Source: Mycobacterium sp. HUMS_12744610 (lineage in GTDB: Bacteria > Actinomycetota > Actinomycetes > Mycobacteriales > Mycobacteriaceae). Taken from it: 64,000 nucleotides of DNA. Under the pieces are notes generated by a model that saw only the letters and a program-made list of their open reading frames with translations, did no database searches and was not told the origin of the DNA. The DNA lies in NCBI RefSeq assembly GCF_041206865.1, contig NZ_JBGEDP010000001.1, positions 1,054,001 through 1,118,000 of the forward strand, written 5' to 3'. Position 1 is the stretch's first letter. Each line of letters opens with the position of its first letter. Below are positions 52,516-61,722 of this stretch, piece by piece. Made by a program: the position numbers and the translations under genes.

Positions 52516-54021
52516 ATGGTGAAATCCTTTGGAGGGCAGCGGGAGTCCGATGGGGTCGTAGTACCGCGGATCGGCGTGCAACATAACGCGCCGGGAGGGA
52601 AGGGCCCCGACTTTGATCATGCGCGTGAAGTGGGTAAGCGTGAGGGCATGGCCGGGTCTGCCCGGTCCAACTACCCCGGTGGGCTATCGCCTGTCGTAGC
52701 CGACGAGGAGCCGTTGAGTTGCTCGCCGGTGAAAGTGCGACAACTGCAACGCACGCTATGGGCTGCGGCCAAGCAGTCGAAGGGTCGGCGTTTCCACGTC
52801 CTGTATGACCGTATCTGTCGGGGTGACGTCCTGGTGGAGGCGTGGGAACGAGTGCGCAAGAACAGGGGTGCGGCCGGGGTGGATCGTGTCATTCTGGTCG
52901 CGGTGGAGGATTACGGCGTGGACCGCATGTTGCGTGAGTTGCGCCATGACCTTTGCGAGGGTGTGTATCGTCCCGCGCCAGCCAGGCGTGTGGAGATTCC
53001 GAAACCACGAGGTGGTGTGCGGCCGTTGGGGATTCCCACGGTGCGAGACCGGGTGGCTCAGGCGGCGGCCAAGCTGGTGTTGGAACCGATTTTCGAGGCG
53101 GACTTTCTGTCGTGCTCGTATGGGTTTCGGCCGAAGCGGTCGGCGACGATGGCGATGGAGCGGTTGCGTACCGGGTTCATCGAGGGTCATCGGTTCGTGG
53201 TCGAGTTCGACATCGCCAATTTCTTCGGCGAGATCGACCACGAACGCCTGCTTGAGTTGGTGGGCAGGCGGGTCTCGGATCGCAGAATACTCAAACTGCT
53301 GCGTTTGTGGCTGCAAGCAGGGGTGTTGGTCGACGGGGTGGTGACGCGGACGGTCGCGGGCACCCCGCAGGGCGGGGTCATCTCCCCGCTGCTGGCTAAC
53401 GTCTTCCTGCACGTGCTCGACACTGAACTGTCCGCCCGCGGGGTGGGTGAGTTGGTGCGCTACGCCGATGACGGTGTGGTGCTGTGCCGATCGCAGGCAC
53501 AGGCGAATGTGGCTCTGGAAGCGGTGGGAGAGATCCTGGCGTCGTTGGGGTTGCGGCTGCATCCGGAGAAGACGAAGGTGGTCGATCTGCGTGAGGGTCG
53601 TGAGGGCCTGGATTTTCTGGGTTGTCATTTCCGGGCGCGCATGTCGGGGCGGTTGTGGGAGCAGCAGCGCATTGTGCGCTACTACCTGCACCGTTGGCCC
53701 AGCCAAACGGCGATGGTGCGGCTGCGGACGAAAGTTCGTGAGCGTACCGGTCGTCACCGGGTCGGAGCCGATATTCGCGATGTGATCGCGGATCTCAATC
53801 CGATCTTGCACGGCTGGGGCAACTACTTTCGGACCGGTAACGCCGCCGAGAAGTTCCGTCAGATCGACTGGTATGTGAATAGTCGGCTGTTCCGCTTGAT
53901 GGTTAAGAAGCGGGGCCGCAACCTACGCGCAGGCCAGGCCGATCAGTGGACCGAAGCGTGGTTCAACGGGCACGGCCTGCACCGGCTTCGTGGCACTATC
54001 CGCTACCCGAAGGCTGCGTAA
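52516..54021 (+). CDS. Group II intron reverse transcriptase/maturase
   Basis: 501 residues from ATG 52516 (open frame to 52375). Reverse transcriptase blocks: VRPLGIPTVRDRVAQ, YGFRPKRSA, FDIANFFGEIDHERLL, GTPQGGVISPLLANVFLH near residue 283 and the catalytic YADD at 316-319. The maturase (X) domain follows, with HGWGNYFRTGNAA. No HNH endonuclease domain is seen at the C terminus (ends RGTIRYPKAA), as in endonuclease-lacking bacterial lineages. The frame is intact, so splicing and mobility may still work. Confidence 0.94.
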   Translation: MVKSFGGQRESDGVVVPRIGVQHNAPGGKGPDFDHAREVGKREGMAGSARSNYPGGLSPVVADEEPLSCSPVKVRQLQRTLWAAAKQSKGRRFHVLYDRICRGDVLVEAWERVRKNRGAAGVDRVILVAVEDYGVDRMLRELRHDLCEGVYRPAPARRVEIPKPRGGVRPLGIPTVRDRVAQAAAKLVLEPIFEADFLSCSYGFRPKRSATMAMERLRTGFIEGHRFVVEFDIANFFGEIDHERLLELVGRRVSDRRILKLLRLWLQAGVLVDGVVTRTVAGTPQGGVISPLLANVFLHVLDTELSARGVGELVRYADDGVVLCRSQAQANVALEAVGEILASLGLRLHPEKTKVVDLREGREGLDFLGCHFRARMSGRLWEQQRIVRYYLHRWPSQTAMVRLRTKVRERTGRHRVGADIRDVIADLNPILHGWGNYFRTGNAAEKFRQIDWYVNSRLFRLMVKKRGRNLRAGQADQWTEAWFNGHGLHRLRGTIRYPKAA

Positions 54022-54042
54022 CCATGTCAAGAAGATCATCGG

Positions 54043-54076
54043 TAAGCCGTGTGCGGGAAAACCGCATGCACGGATT
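54043..54076 (+). ncRNA. Group II intron domain V
   Basis: About 34 nt hairpin with the catalytic AGC at 54045-54047, strand AAGCCGTGTGCGG, a GAAA-like loop, and return strand CCGCATGCACGGATT. This matches the highly conserved domain V form and fixes the intron's orientation and 3' end region. Confidence 0.88.
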
Positions 54077-55065
54077 GAAAGGGGGATGGGGAAACGGGTC
54101 TGCTCTGCGGACACCGCGCCCCTGACTACCAATGACGGTGGGCGGCGACGCTGAACTCGATCGGGTCCGCAGCGTGCGTCAGTTGCGCGCGTACCGCCTC
54201 GCGTCGGTGCTGCGCATCGGTGTGGTGGGGCTCATGGTCGCCGCCATGGTCGTCGGCACGCCGAAATCCGAACGGGCGCAGCAGACCACCTTGGTCGTCG
54301 TCTACGCCTTTGTCGCGCTGGGTGCCGCCGTCCTGGCCTTCGCCCGGCCCGGCCTCCGGGTCGGGGTGGGCCGCTCCGCGGACATCGGCCGGTGGAGCAG
54401 TTCGCGTCACCACCGTCGACGTCGTCGCGTTGACGGGCTTTCAGCTGCTGTCCGCCTACGGGATCCATCCCCCTGTTGATCATGGTGCTGCTGCCGGTCT
54501 TGGTCGGGGTCGACGTATCGTCGCGCCGGGCGGCTGTGGTGCTGGCCTCCACCTTCGTCGGATTCGCGGTCGCCGGGGTTCACGACCATGTGCTGATGCG
54601 CCGGGGCAGATTGCCCGACGACGCTTTTCATTTGGGGCTCTACGCGTTTTTGGGCGCCACCGCGTTCGTGGTCGTCCGCACGAATAGCGTCACGTGCGGT
54701 CGGTGGCGAAGCTGGGCGCCCTACGCGAGGAGTTGCTCGCCCAGACGATGACCGCGTCGGACGTCGAGCAGTGCCGCATCTCGGGATCTCTTCACGACGG
54801 GCCGCTGCAGGACATTCTGCCGGTGCGACACGAACTCGTCGAAATGGACGCGGCGCACCCCGGCGACGAGCGCCTCGAGCGCGCGCCGGCACGTCTTGAG
54901 GCTGCCTGGGAGCGGCTGCGCTAGGCGACGTTCGAGTTGCATCCTGGGGAAGGGCACACCGTGTTGGCCTCCCAGCGGGCCCGGCTAGAGGCCGCCGGCG
55001 GGACGCTCGCCTTCCTCGCCACCCACGCGGACTCCCATGCCCGCATGCCGTTACCGCTCGGGGCA

Positions 55066-55290
55066 GAGCGGGGGCAAGCATTAACCGGCAATTGCCAGTT
55101 AATTAACAGGAAGCTAACAAGCTTTTCGCACAATTGTTTCTATACGCACCTAGATAGCTGAGCTATATGGTACCCGGGTGGATTCGTCGGGTGGCCAAAC
55201 ATGTTCGCTCAGTGGACGGCATCGACGTCTTGGTAACCGGTCGTTGCATCGCCAACCTGCCGCTCCCGCGGCAGCGCGGTGGTGCTCTCG
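55066..55290. other. AT-richer intergenic region before the PPE genes
   Basis: Contains an AT-rich stretch (55080-55160, including GGCAATTGCC and TTAATTAA) that probably holds promoter elements for the PPE genes. A minus-strand open frame (55209-55409) overlaps the PPE start and has no recognisable domain. No RNA gene seen. Confidence 0.4.
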
Positions 55291-56496
55291 ATGACGACCG
55301 AGTCGGTCGGCAGCATCTCCGCTGCGGGCATCCTTGCTGAACCGGCATTGCACGGCTTGCTGCCGTTCGACTTCGGCGCGCTCCCCCCCGAAGTGAACTC
55401 GGGGCGCATGTATGCCGGGCCCGGATCGGGCTCGCTGATGGCGGCCGCGGGGGCGTGGGACTCACTGGCGGCGGAACTCGGCGCGGCGGCCGCCGGCTAC
55501 CGGTCGGTGGTCGCCGAACTGATCAGCCTGCGCTGGACGGGGCCGGCGTCGGCGTCGATGCTGGCGGCGGTCATGCCGTTTGCGGACTGGCTGGCCGGCA
55601 CCGCCGTGCTAGCCGAACAGGCCGGCGTGCAGGCCAACGCGGCCGCCGCCGCCTACGAAGCCGCGTTCGCGTTGACGGTGCCGCCGCCGGCGATCGCCGC
55701 CAACCGGGTGCTGCTCGGCACGCTGGTCGCGACGAACTTCTTCGGCCAGAACACGGCGGCGATCGCTGCGACCGAGGCTCAATACGCGGAATTCTGGGCT
55801 CAGGACGCCACGGCCATGTACGGCTATGCGGCGTCGTCGGCGGCGGCGTCGGTGTTGACCGCATTCGCCTCGCCGCCGAACACCACCAACCCCGCCGGGG
55901 TGGCCGGCCAGGAGGCGGCGGTGAGCCACGCCGCGGCGACGGCGGCACCGGGGCTGTCCTCCGAAGTGGTGCAGGTGCTGCAGCAAGCCTCGCCGTCGGC
56001 CGCCGGCGGCATCTGGTCGCAGCTGTCGAGCCTGACCTCGAGCTTGCCGATCATTCCGACGGCGAACCTGAACACGGTGGTGAACAGCTGGGGGCTCAGC
56101 TATTTCGGCTCTGGAGTCGTGCAGCTAGGCTACCTGTTTGCACAGCAGCTCGTGCCCAACTTCGGGAAGGCGGCGGCGCCACTGCCCCCGCTACCGGCGG
56201 TGCCGGCGTCGGTGTCGGCCCCGGCGGTCGGGGGCCCGTCGCTGGTGTCGGCGAGCTGGGGTCAGGCCGGCAGGGTCGGGCTGATGTCGGTTCCACCGAG
56301 TTGGGCAACGTCGCCCGTTGCGCCGACTGCGGCCGAGGCCGGCATCGTGACCTCGGTCGGACACGGCACTCCTGCCGGCGCGACGAACGGATTGCTGCCG
56401 GCCGGGGTCGGGGGACAGCGGCGCGGCCTGAACTTCGGACGGCGTCGCTACGGCCTGCGCCTGACGGTCATGACACGGCCGCCGTACGGCGGTTGA
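55291..56496 (+). CDS. PPE-family protein, SVP subfamily
   Basis: 401 residues from ATG 55291. The PPE domain proper begins at about residue 30 ([23 protein letters not shown]), so translation might instead start at a TTG near 55359, which would put the PPE motif at the usual N-terminal place. Conserved [12 protein letters not shown] and the [18 protein letters not shown] helix region are followed by the subfamily signature GLMSVPPSW near residue 335. PPE proteins are surface or secreted ESX-system substrates and usually pair with PE partners; none is adjacent. A second PPE gene follows 82 bp downstream. Confidence 0.92.
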   Translation: MTTESVGSISAAGILAEPALHGLLPFDFGALPPEVNSGRMYAGPGSGSLMAAAGAWDSLAAELGAAAAGYRSVVAELISLRWTGPASASMLAAVMPFADWLAGTAVLAEQAGVQANAAAAAYEAAFALTVPPPAIAANRVLLGTLVATNFFGQNTAAIAATEAQYAEFWAQDATAMYGYAASSAAASVLTAFASPPNTTNPAGVAGQEAAVSHAAATAAPGLSSEVVQVLQQASPSAAGGIWSQLSSLTSSLPIIPTANLNTVVNSWGLSYFGSGVVQLGYLFAQQLVPNFGKAAAPLPPLPAVPASVSAPAVGGPSLVSASWGQAGRVGLMSVPPSWATSPVAPTAAEAGIVTSVGHGTPAGATNGLLPAGVGGQRRGLNFGRRRYGLRLTVMTRPPYGG

Positions 56497-56578
56497 GACG
56501 TTTCGAGCCACGGCACGACATAGCCACGACAGTAGGGAGAAGGGACATGTCACACGCACACTCCGATAGGTGCCGGAA

Positions 56579-57760
56579 ATGATGGATTTCGGCTCATTCC
56601 CGCCCGAAATTCACTCGATGAGAATCTATTCTGGGCCCGGATCGTCGTCTCTGCTTGCCGCAGCATCGGCGTGGAGCGGTTTGGCCGGCGAATTGTCCTC
56701 CACCGCAACCGGATACGAGACCGTGGTAACGCGGCTGAGCAGTGAAGGCTGGACGGGACCCGCATCGGCGGCGATGGCCGAATCCGCGGCGCCCTACATT
56801 GCATGGTTGCGTACCACCGCTGCGCAGGCCGAACAGTCGGCTGACAAGGCGCGTCTGGCGGCCAGCGCATACGAAACGGCGCTCGCCTCGGTGGTACCGC
56901 CGCCGCAGATCGCGGCGAACCGCGCTCAGCTGGAGGCGTTGGTGGCCACCAACCTGCTCGGGCAGAACGCATCGGCGATCGCGGCCAACGAGGCCCAGTA
57001 CGGCGAGATGTGGGCGCAGGACACCGCCGCCATGTATCAGTATGCTGGTACCTCCGCGGTCGCGGCAGCGGTCAAACAGTATGTGTCACCGCCGCAGACT
57101 TCCAACCCGGCGGCCGCGGCCACGCAGGGCGTTGCGGCGACCCAAGCCGCCGCTACTTCGGCCGGCGCGGCGCAGAACTCGCTGTCCCAGTTGGTGTCGG
57201 CGATGCCCAATGCGTTGCAGAGCCTGGCGTCGCCCCTGACGTCGGCGGCATCGTCTCCGGCGAACAGCTTGCAGCAGTTTTTGAACTGGTATGGGCCATT
57301 CGGCAACTTCTTCTACGACACCTCGGGGTTGCCGTTCTTCGGCGCCGGCATCACCACCTTCTTCACCGGCACGGCGGCCAGCCTTGGGCTGGTAGGCCCG
57401 GGCGCCGCAGCCGCTTCTTTAGCACCGGCCGAGGGGGCGGCGGGCGCGGCCGCGGGTGCGGCCGGCGCAGTGGGCCCGGCGCTGGCGGGCAGCACCGGGG
57501 TGTCGGCGACGCTGGCCGGCGCGAACTCGGTCGGTAGCCTGTCCGTGCCTCCCGCCTGGGCCGGGTCGAGCCCGGCGGCGAGCCCGGCCATCCCGTCGCG
57601 GTTCGTCAGCGAGGTGATCGAGCCCGAGAGCGCCAGCCACGCGGGCAATCTCGTGGGCGGCATGCCGTTGGCGGGTGTGGGTAAGGGCTCGGCGGCGGCC
57701 GCCGGTCCCCGGTACGGGGCTCGCCTCACCGTGATGGCCCAGCCGCCGTCGGCAGGCTGA
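56579..57760 (+). CDS. PPE-family protein, SVP subfamily (second)
   Basis: 393 residues from ATG 56579 (MMDFGSFPPEIHSMRIYSGPGS); GTG 56570 is less typical. A complete PPE domain (about 1-180) with WTGPASAAMAESAAPY is followed by SLSVPPAW near residue 325 and a Gly/Ala-rich middle. The sequence differs enough from the upstream PPE gene that this is an old duplication. An ESX-exported role is assumed from the family. Confidence 0.94.
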   Translation: MMDFGSFPPEIHSMRIYSGPGSSSLLAAASAWSGLAGELSSTATGYETVVTRLSSEGWTGPASAAMAESAAPYIAWLRTTAAQAEQSADKARLAASAYETALASVVPPPQIAANRAQLEALVATNLLGQNASAIAANEAQYGEMWAQDTAAMYQYAGTSAVAAAVKQYVSPPQTSNPAAAATQGVAATQAAATSAGAAQNSLSQLVSAMPNALQSLASPLTSAASSPANSLQQFLNWYGPFGNFFYDTSGLPFFGAGITTFFTGTAASLGLVGPGAAAASLAPAEGAAGAAAGAAGAVGPALAGSTGVSATLAGANSVGSLSVPPAWAGSSPAASPAIPSRFVSEVIEPESASHAGNLVGGMPLAGVGKGSAAAAGPRYGARLTVMAQPPSAG

Positions 57761-57799
57761 GCGCGAAAAAAGGGGGGGCGGACAGACAAAGGACATGAC

Positions 57800-59470
57800 A
57801 TGACAAAGGGCACCGAGACGAACGTCGCCGATTCCTCCGTCGCCGGCGTCGAGCACGACACGCTGACCGCCACCAGGGAGACGCTCGAGGACTACACGCT
57901 GCGCTTCGCGCCGCGCGGGTACCGGCGGTGGTCCACGGCCGTGGTCGGGGTGTCGGCCCTGGGCGGCATCGCCTATCTGGCCGACTTCGCGATCGGCGCC
58001 AACGTGGGTATCTCCTACGGCACCACCAATGCGCTGTGGGGTATCGGGATCTTCGCGGTGGTGATCTTCGCGACCGGGTTTCCCCTGGCCTACTACGCCG
58101 CGCGGTACAACATCGACCTCGACCTGATCACCCGCGGCAGTGGCTTCGGCTACTACGGTTCGGTGGTCACCAACGTCATCTTCGCGACGTTCACCTTCAT
58201 CTTCTTCGCGCTCGAGGGTTCCATCATGGCCCAGGGGCTGAAACTGGGGCTGCACATCCCGCTCTGGGCCGGCTATGCCTGCTCGACGCTGATCATCTTC
58301 CCGCTGGTTATCTACGGCATGAAAGTCCTTTCCCAGCTGCAGGTCTGGACCACGCCGCTGTGGCTGGTCCTGATGGTCGCCCCGTTCGTGTACCTGGTGA
58401 TCAGCCATCCCGAGTCGGTCGGCGAATTCTTCGGCTACACCGGCAAGTACGGCCGCAGCGGCTTCGACCTCGGTTCCTCCCTGCTGGCCGCGGGCGTGTG
58501 CCTGTCGCTGATCGCGCAGATCGCCGAACAGATCGACTACCTGCGTTTCATGCCCCCGCGCACCCCGCAGAACTCCCGCAGCTGGTGGACCTGGATGTTG
58601 CTCGCCGGTCCCGGCTGGGTGGTGTTCGGGGCGGTCAAGCAGATCGTCGGGCTGTTCCTGGCCGTATACCTGATCTTCCACCTCGTGGGCTCCACGTCGA
58701 TCGCCAACCAGCCGGTGCACCAGTTCAACGAGATCTACCAGAACTTCATGCCGGACTGGCTGGCGCTGACCCTGGCCGTGATCCTCGTGGTCCTCAGCCA
58801 GATCAAGATCAACGTGACCAACGCGTACTCGGGATCGCTGGCGTGGACCAACTCCTTCACCCGCGTCACCAAGCACTACCCGGGCCGTGTGGTGTTCCTC
58901 GGTGTCAACCTGACGATCGCTCTGATCCTGATGGAAGCCAACATGTTCGACTTCCTCAACACCATTCTCGGGTTCTACTCGAACTGCGGTATGGCGTGGG
59001 TGGTGGCGGTGGCCTCCGACATCGTCTTCAACAAGTATCTGCTCGGCCTGTCGCCGAAGAAGCCCGAGTTCCGGCGCGGCATGTTGTACGCGGTCAACCC
59101 GGTGGGATTCGGCTCGATGGTGCTGGCGGCGGGGCTGTCGATCGTCGCGTTCTTCGGTGGCCTCGGTGAGGAATTGCGGCCCTACTCACCGCTGGTGGCG
59201 ATCGTGATCGCGTTGGTGATGCCGCCGGTCCTGGCGGTCGCCACCAAAGGCAGGTACTACCTTCGGCGCACCGATGACGGCATCGCGTTGCCCATGTACG
59301 ACGAGCTGGGCAACCCCTCGGGTGAGCACCTGAGGTGTCATGTCTGCAAGCACGAGTTCGAACGACCGGACATGATGGCCTGCCAAACCCACCAGGCTTA
59401 CGTCTGCTCGCTGTGCCTTTCCACCGACAAGGTGGGCGACCACGTGCTGCCGGCCGCGGTCCAGGCTTGA
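57800..59470 (+). CDS. NCS1-type permease with C-terminal zinc-binding tail
   Basis: 556 residues. The body has about twelve membrane segments in the style of purine-cytosine/NCS1 permeases (YYAARYNIDLDLITRGSGFGYYGS, DQI-like EQIDYLRFMPPRTP, INVTNAYSGSLAW). It is therefore probably a sodium- or proton-linked nucleobase or related uptake protein. The last 60 or so residues are cytosolic and carry C-x2-C-x11-C-x2-H-x4-C-x2-C, a probable zinc-binding module not found in ordinary permeases. It may sense metal, redox state or a partner. It is 39 bp downstream of a PPE gene and is followed by a hairpin terminator. Confidence 0.85.
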   Translation: MTKGTETNVADSSVAGVEHDTLTATRETLEDYTLRFAPRGYRRWSTAVVGVSALGGIAYLADFAIGANVGISYGTTNALWGIGIFAVVIFATGFPLAYYAARYNIDLDLITRGSGFGYYGSVVTNVIFATFTFIFFALEGSIMAQGLKLGLHIPLWAGYACSTLIIFPLVIYGMKVLSQLQVWTTPLWLVLMVAPFVYLVISHPESVGEFFGYTGKYGRSGFDLGSSLLAAGVCLSLIAQIAEQIDYLRFMPPRTPQNSRSWWTWMLLAGPGWVVFGAVKQIVGLFLAVYLIFHLVGSTSIANQPVHQFNEIYQNFMPDWLALTLAVILVVLSQIKINVTNAYSGSLAWTNSFTRVTKHYPGRVVFLGVNLTIALILMEANMFDFLNTILGFYSNCGMAWVVAVASDIVFNKYLLGLSPKKPEFRRGMLYAVNPVGFGSMVLAAGLSIVAFFGGLGEELRPYSPLVAIVIALVMPPVLAVATKGRYYLRRTDDGIALPMYDELGNPSGEHLRCHVCKHEFERPDMMACQTHQAYVCSLCLSTDKVGDHVLPAAVQA

Positions 59471-59526
59471 CATCTGGAACACGAATTCCCAGAGGCGATC
59501 TCCCGCCGCGTCCTGGCTCCGCGAGT

Positions 59527-59565
59527 GCCACACTTGGCGGCGGCCCAGCCGCTGTCAAGTGTGGC
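59527..59565 (+). terminator. Hairpin terminator after the permease
   Basis: Ten-base arms GCCACACTTG and CAAGTGTGGC enclose a smaller GC-rich stem (GCGGC/GCCGC). It is placed 57 bp downstream of the permease stop. No poly-T follows, as is common in mycobacteria. Confidence 0.65.
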
Positions 59566-59636
59566 GTCGATGACAAGGCGCATCCAAGTGTGATGGGTTT
59601 CATGCCTCGCTGATACATGCGTCTAGTTAGCCCATC

Positions 59637-59642
59637 TATTAT
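59637..59642 (+). promoter_or_regulatory. Likely -10 box of the FAAL gene
   Basis: TATTAT in an otherwise GC-rich setting, giving a predicted transcript start near 59649. It rules out the TTG at 59642 as start codon and suggests a leaderless or nearly leaderless mRNA beginning at GTG 59654. Confidence 0.5.
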
Positions 59643-59653
59643 TGTTGCTCGTC

Positions 59654-61513
59654 GTGGTCGAGAGTCGGTTGTCGCAAAGTCATGTACCTGTGGTTGGCGA
59701 TAGTGCGGGCTATGTTGACGCCGACGGCACGATCGTCGTGCCCGACGCGGTGACCCTGACGTCGCTTCTCGACCGCAACCGCCTGGCTTTCGGTGACCGC
59801 CGGTCCTATCGCTTCATCGACTACGCCAAGGATCACCACGGGCAGGCCGTTGATCTGAGCTGGAACGCGTTGTGGTCACAGGTGCGCGCGATCGGCGCCC
59901 GCTTACAACAAGTCACCTCGCCCGGGGACCGGGTGGCGATCGTAGCCCCACAGGGTTTGCATTACGTCGCAGGCTTTTTCGCCGCGCTCCATGCCGGCAA
60001 CGTCGCAGTCCCGCTGTTTGCGCCGACGCTGTCCGGGCATGCCGAGCGTCTGGCGGCGGTGCTGGCAGATGCCCGGCCCGCCGCTGTGTTGACCACCACC
60101 GGCGCCGCCGAGCCGGTCCGCACGTTCATGAAAGCGGTGCCGCCGCAGCGGCGTCCGCGATTGATCGCGGTAGATGCGGTGCCAGAAGAGCTCGGCTCGA
60201 GCTTTGTCGACATGGCACGGGATGCCGATGATGTCGCCTATTTGCAATACACGTCCGGTTCGACACGCACGCCGGCCGGTGTGGAGATCACCCACCGCTC
60301 CGTGTGCACGAACGTCATGCAAATGGTCCTGGCGGGCGGACTTGACCTGAGAGTCCGCAGCGTGAGCTGGTTACCCCTGTACCACGACATGGGCCTGATC
60401 ATGATCATGTTCCCCGCGCTGTTCGGGGAATCCATCACGTTGATGGATCCCATGGCGTTTCTTCGGAGGCCATACCGATGGATCAAGCACCTGGGCGCCG
60501 AGGGCCGATACGGGCGCACGTTTGCCGCCGCGCCGAACTTCGCTTTCGAACTGACCGCCGAACGCGGCCTGCCGCCACTGGGCGAAGCCTTGGACCTGAG
60601 CAATCTTGTCTGCCTGCTCAACGGGTCTGAACCGGTGACGATGTCGGCCATCGACAAATTCACCACCGCGTTCGCCCCCTACGGCCTGCCCGCCACAGCG
60701 GTCAAGCCGTCCTACGGAATGGCCGAAGCGACGCTCTCGGTGGCCAGCATCGCCCAAGATGCCAAGGCCAGTGCGATCTACCTTGATCGTGACCAGCTCG
60801 GTGCGGGCCGCGCGGTGCCCGTAGCCGCGACGAGTCCAGGCGCGGTTCCGCACGTCTCGTGTGGTCAACCGATTCCCAACCAGTGGGCAGTGATCACCGA
60901 TTCCGACGGCGCCGAGGTCTCCGACTGTACGATCGGCGAAATTTGGTTGCACGGCAACAACGTTGGTCGCGGATATTTCGGCCGCGACGATGAAACCGAG
61001 CGCGTATTCGCCAACAAGCTGCAATCGCGGCTGATGCAGGGCAGCCACGCCGAGGGTGCGGAAGACAACTGCTCCTGGCTGGCAACCGGGGACCTCGGCG
61101 TGTATGTCGCCGGCGATCTGTATCTGATAGGGCGGATCAAAGACCTCATCATCATCGACGGCCGCAATCACTATCCCCACGACATCGAGGCCACGGTCGG
61201 CCACGCTTCAACGGCCATCCGCCACGGATATGTTGCCGCGTTTTCGGTACCCCGCGACATGCTGGATTCGCCGGCCGGCAACACTGCGGAGCAACTCGTC
61301 ATCGTGGCCGAACGCGCGGCCGGCGCGGGCCGGGAAGATCCGCGCCCGATCCTCGATGCGGTGAGCGCTGCGGTCGCGCGCCAGCACCACATCCGCATTG
61401 CTGACATCAGACTTGTGGCCGCAGGCGTCATCCCCCGTACCACCAGCGGCAAACTTGCCCGCAACGCGTGCCGGGCCGACTACCTCGCCGGACGGTTCAA
61501 CCGCGGCCGGTAG
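59654..61513 (+). CDS. Fatty-acyl-AMP ligase, FadD32-like
   Basis: 619 residues from GTG 59654 (GTG 59690 is the main alternative). It is close to mycobacterial FadD32 in layout: IGARLQQV, YLQYTSGSTRTPAGVEITH, SWLPLYHDMGLI, NGSEPV, KPSYGMAEATL, GEIWLHGNNVGRGY, IKDLIIIDGRNHYPHDIE and C-terminal IPRTTSGKLARNACR. These enzymes make acyl-adenylates and load them on a polyketide synthase or carrier rather than on CoA. No carrier or PKS gene is adjacent, so its acceptor must be encoded elsewhere. This is a second FAAL-type gene in the window; the first is fused to a carrier and a reductase. Confidence 0.9.
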   Translation: MVESRLSQSHVPVVGDSAGYVDADGTIVVPDAVTLTSLLDRNRLAFGDRRSYRFIDYAKDHHGQAVDLSWNALWSQVRAIGARLQQVTSPGDRVAIVAPQGLHYVAGFFAALHAGNVAVPLFAPTLSGHAERLAAVLADARPAAVLTTTGAAEPVRTFMKAVPPQRRPRLIAVDAVPEELGSSFVDMARDADDVAYLQYTSGSTRTPAGVEITHRSVCTNVMQMVLAGGLDLRVRSVSWLPLYHDMGLIMIMFPALFGESITLMDPMAFLRRPYRWIKHLGAEGRYGRTFAAAPNFAFELTAERGLPPLGEALDLSNLVCLLNGSEPVTMSAIDKFTTAFAPYGLPATAVKPSYGMAEATLSVASIAQDAKASAIYLDRDQLGAGRAVPVAATSPGAVPHVSCGQPIPNQWAVITDSDGAEVSDCTIGEIWLHGNNVGRGYFGRDDETERVFANKLQSRLMQGSHAEGAEDNCSWLATGDLGVYVAGDLYLIGRIKDLIIIDGRNHYPHDIEATVGHASTAIRHGYVAAFSVPRDMLDSPAGNTAEQLVIVAERAAGAGREDPRPILDAVSAAVARQHHIRIADIRLVAAGVIPRTTSGKLARNACRADYLAGRFNRGR

Positions 61514-61722
61514 CGGCTGGGAATGTCGCCCGTTCTCGAATGCGGGATACCAACTTCGTTGCCGCAAGTGCGCACCCGACCCCGCGGCCGGTTCAGCAAT
61601 TCGCCGCAGTGGGGCTTTCCGCTTCACGGCCGGATCATGGAGTAGGTCAACCGATCTGCACGTCATCGGCATCAACGTCTTGTCCGCCGCGACGGCGACC
61701 CGCGTCCGGCGCCGCACAGCTC
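61514..61722. other. 209-bp intergenic region, nothing recognised
   Basis: Between the FAAL stop and the convergent KstD-like flavoprotein stop. Several short frames pass through but none shows a domain. No clear hairpin was seen by eye. Confidence 0.4.

Larger units (their letters stand above)
52148..54133 (+). mobile_element. Group II intron
   Basis: Begins with the canonical GUGCG (52148-52152). It contains a maturase gene and ends with a domain V hairpin and a domain VI containing a probable branch-point A at 54125, eight bases before the 3' end ...CCAAT. The 3' boundary at 54133 is chosen because it gives an AU end, the right branch-point distance, and an exon junction that restores the narS frame. 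Total about 1,986 bp. The left third is the structured ribozyme RNA. Confidence 0.88.
52128..55065 (+). pseudogene. narS: narS sensor kinase, intron-interrupted and degenerate
   Basis: Start ATG 52128. The group II intron at 52148-54133 splits codon 7. Joining the exons gives MSTVTGW-TVGGDAELDRVR in frame, continuing as the NarS-like N terminus and membrane region. Beyond that the gene is decayed. Frame changes occur near 54395, 54470 and 54695, and a TAG replaces a Gln codon at 54922-54924. After FELHP the sequence jumps to GEGHTVLASQRARLEAAGG, so roughly 90-100 codons of the histidine-kinase ATPase domain (N box onward) are deleted. The dimerisation segment ISGSLHDGPLQD with the phospho-His is still visible. 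Splicing alone cannot rescue it. Confidence 0.88.

Noticed and set aside
54132..54479. ATG 54132 as the true start of narS
   Set aside because: It overlaps the intron 3' end. Exon joining to ATG 52128 gives an in-frame, better start, so 54132 is at most a fortuitous unspliced start.
55209..55409. Minus-strand open frame upstream of the first PPE gene
   Set aside because: No domain recognised, and it overlaps the start of a strong PPE gene; could be a remnant but cannot be supported.
59642..59653. TTG 59642 as start of the FAAL gene
   Set aside because: It falls within the likely -10 hexamer TATTAT, so it would not be in the transcript.
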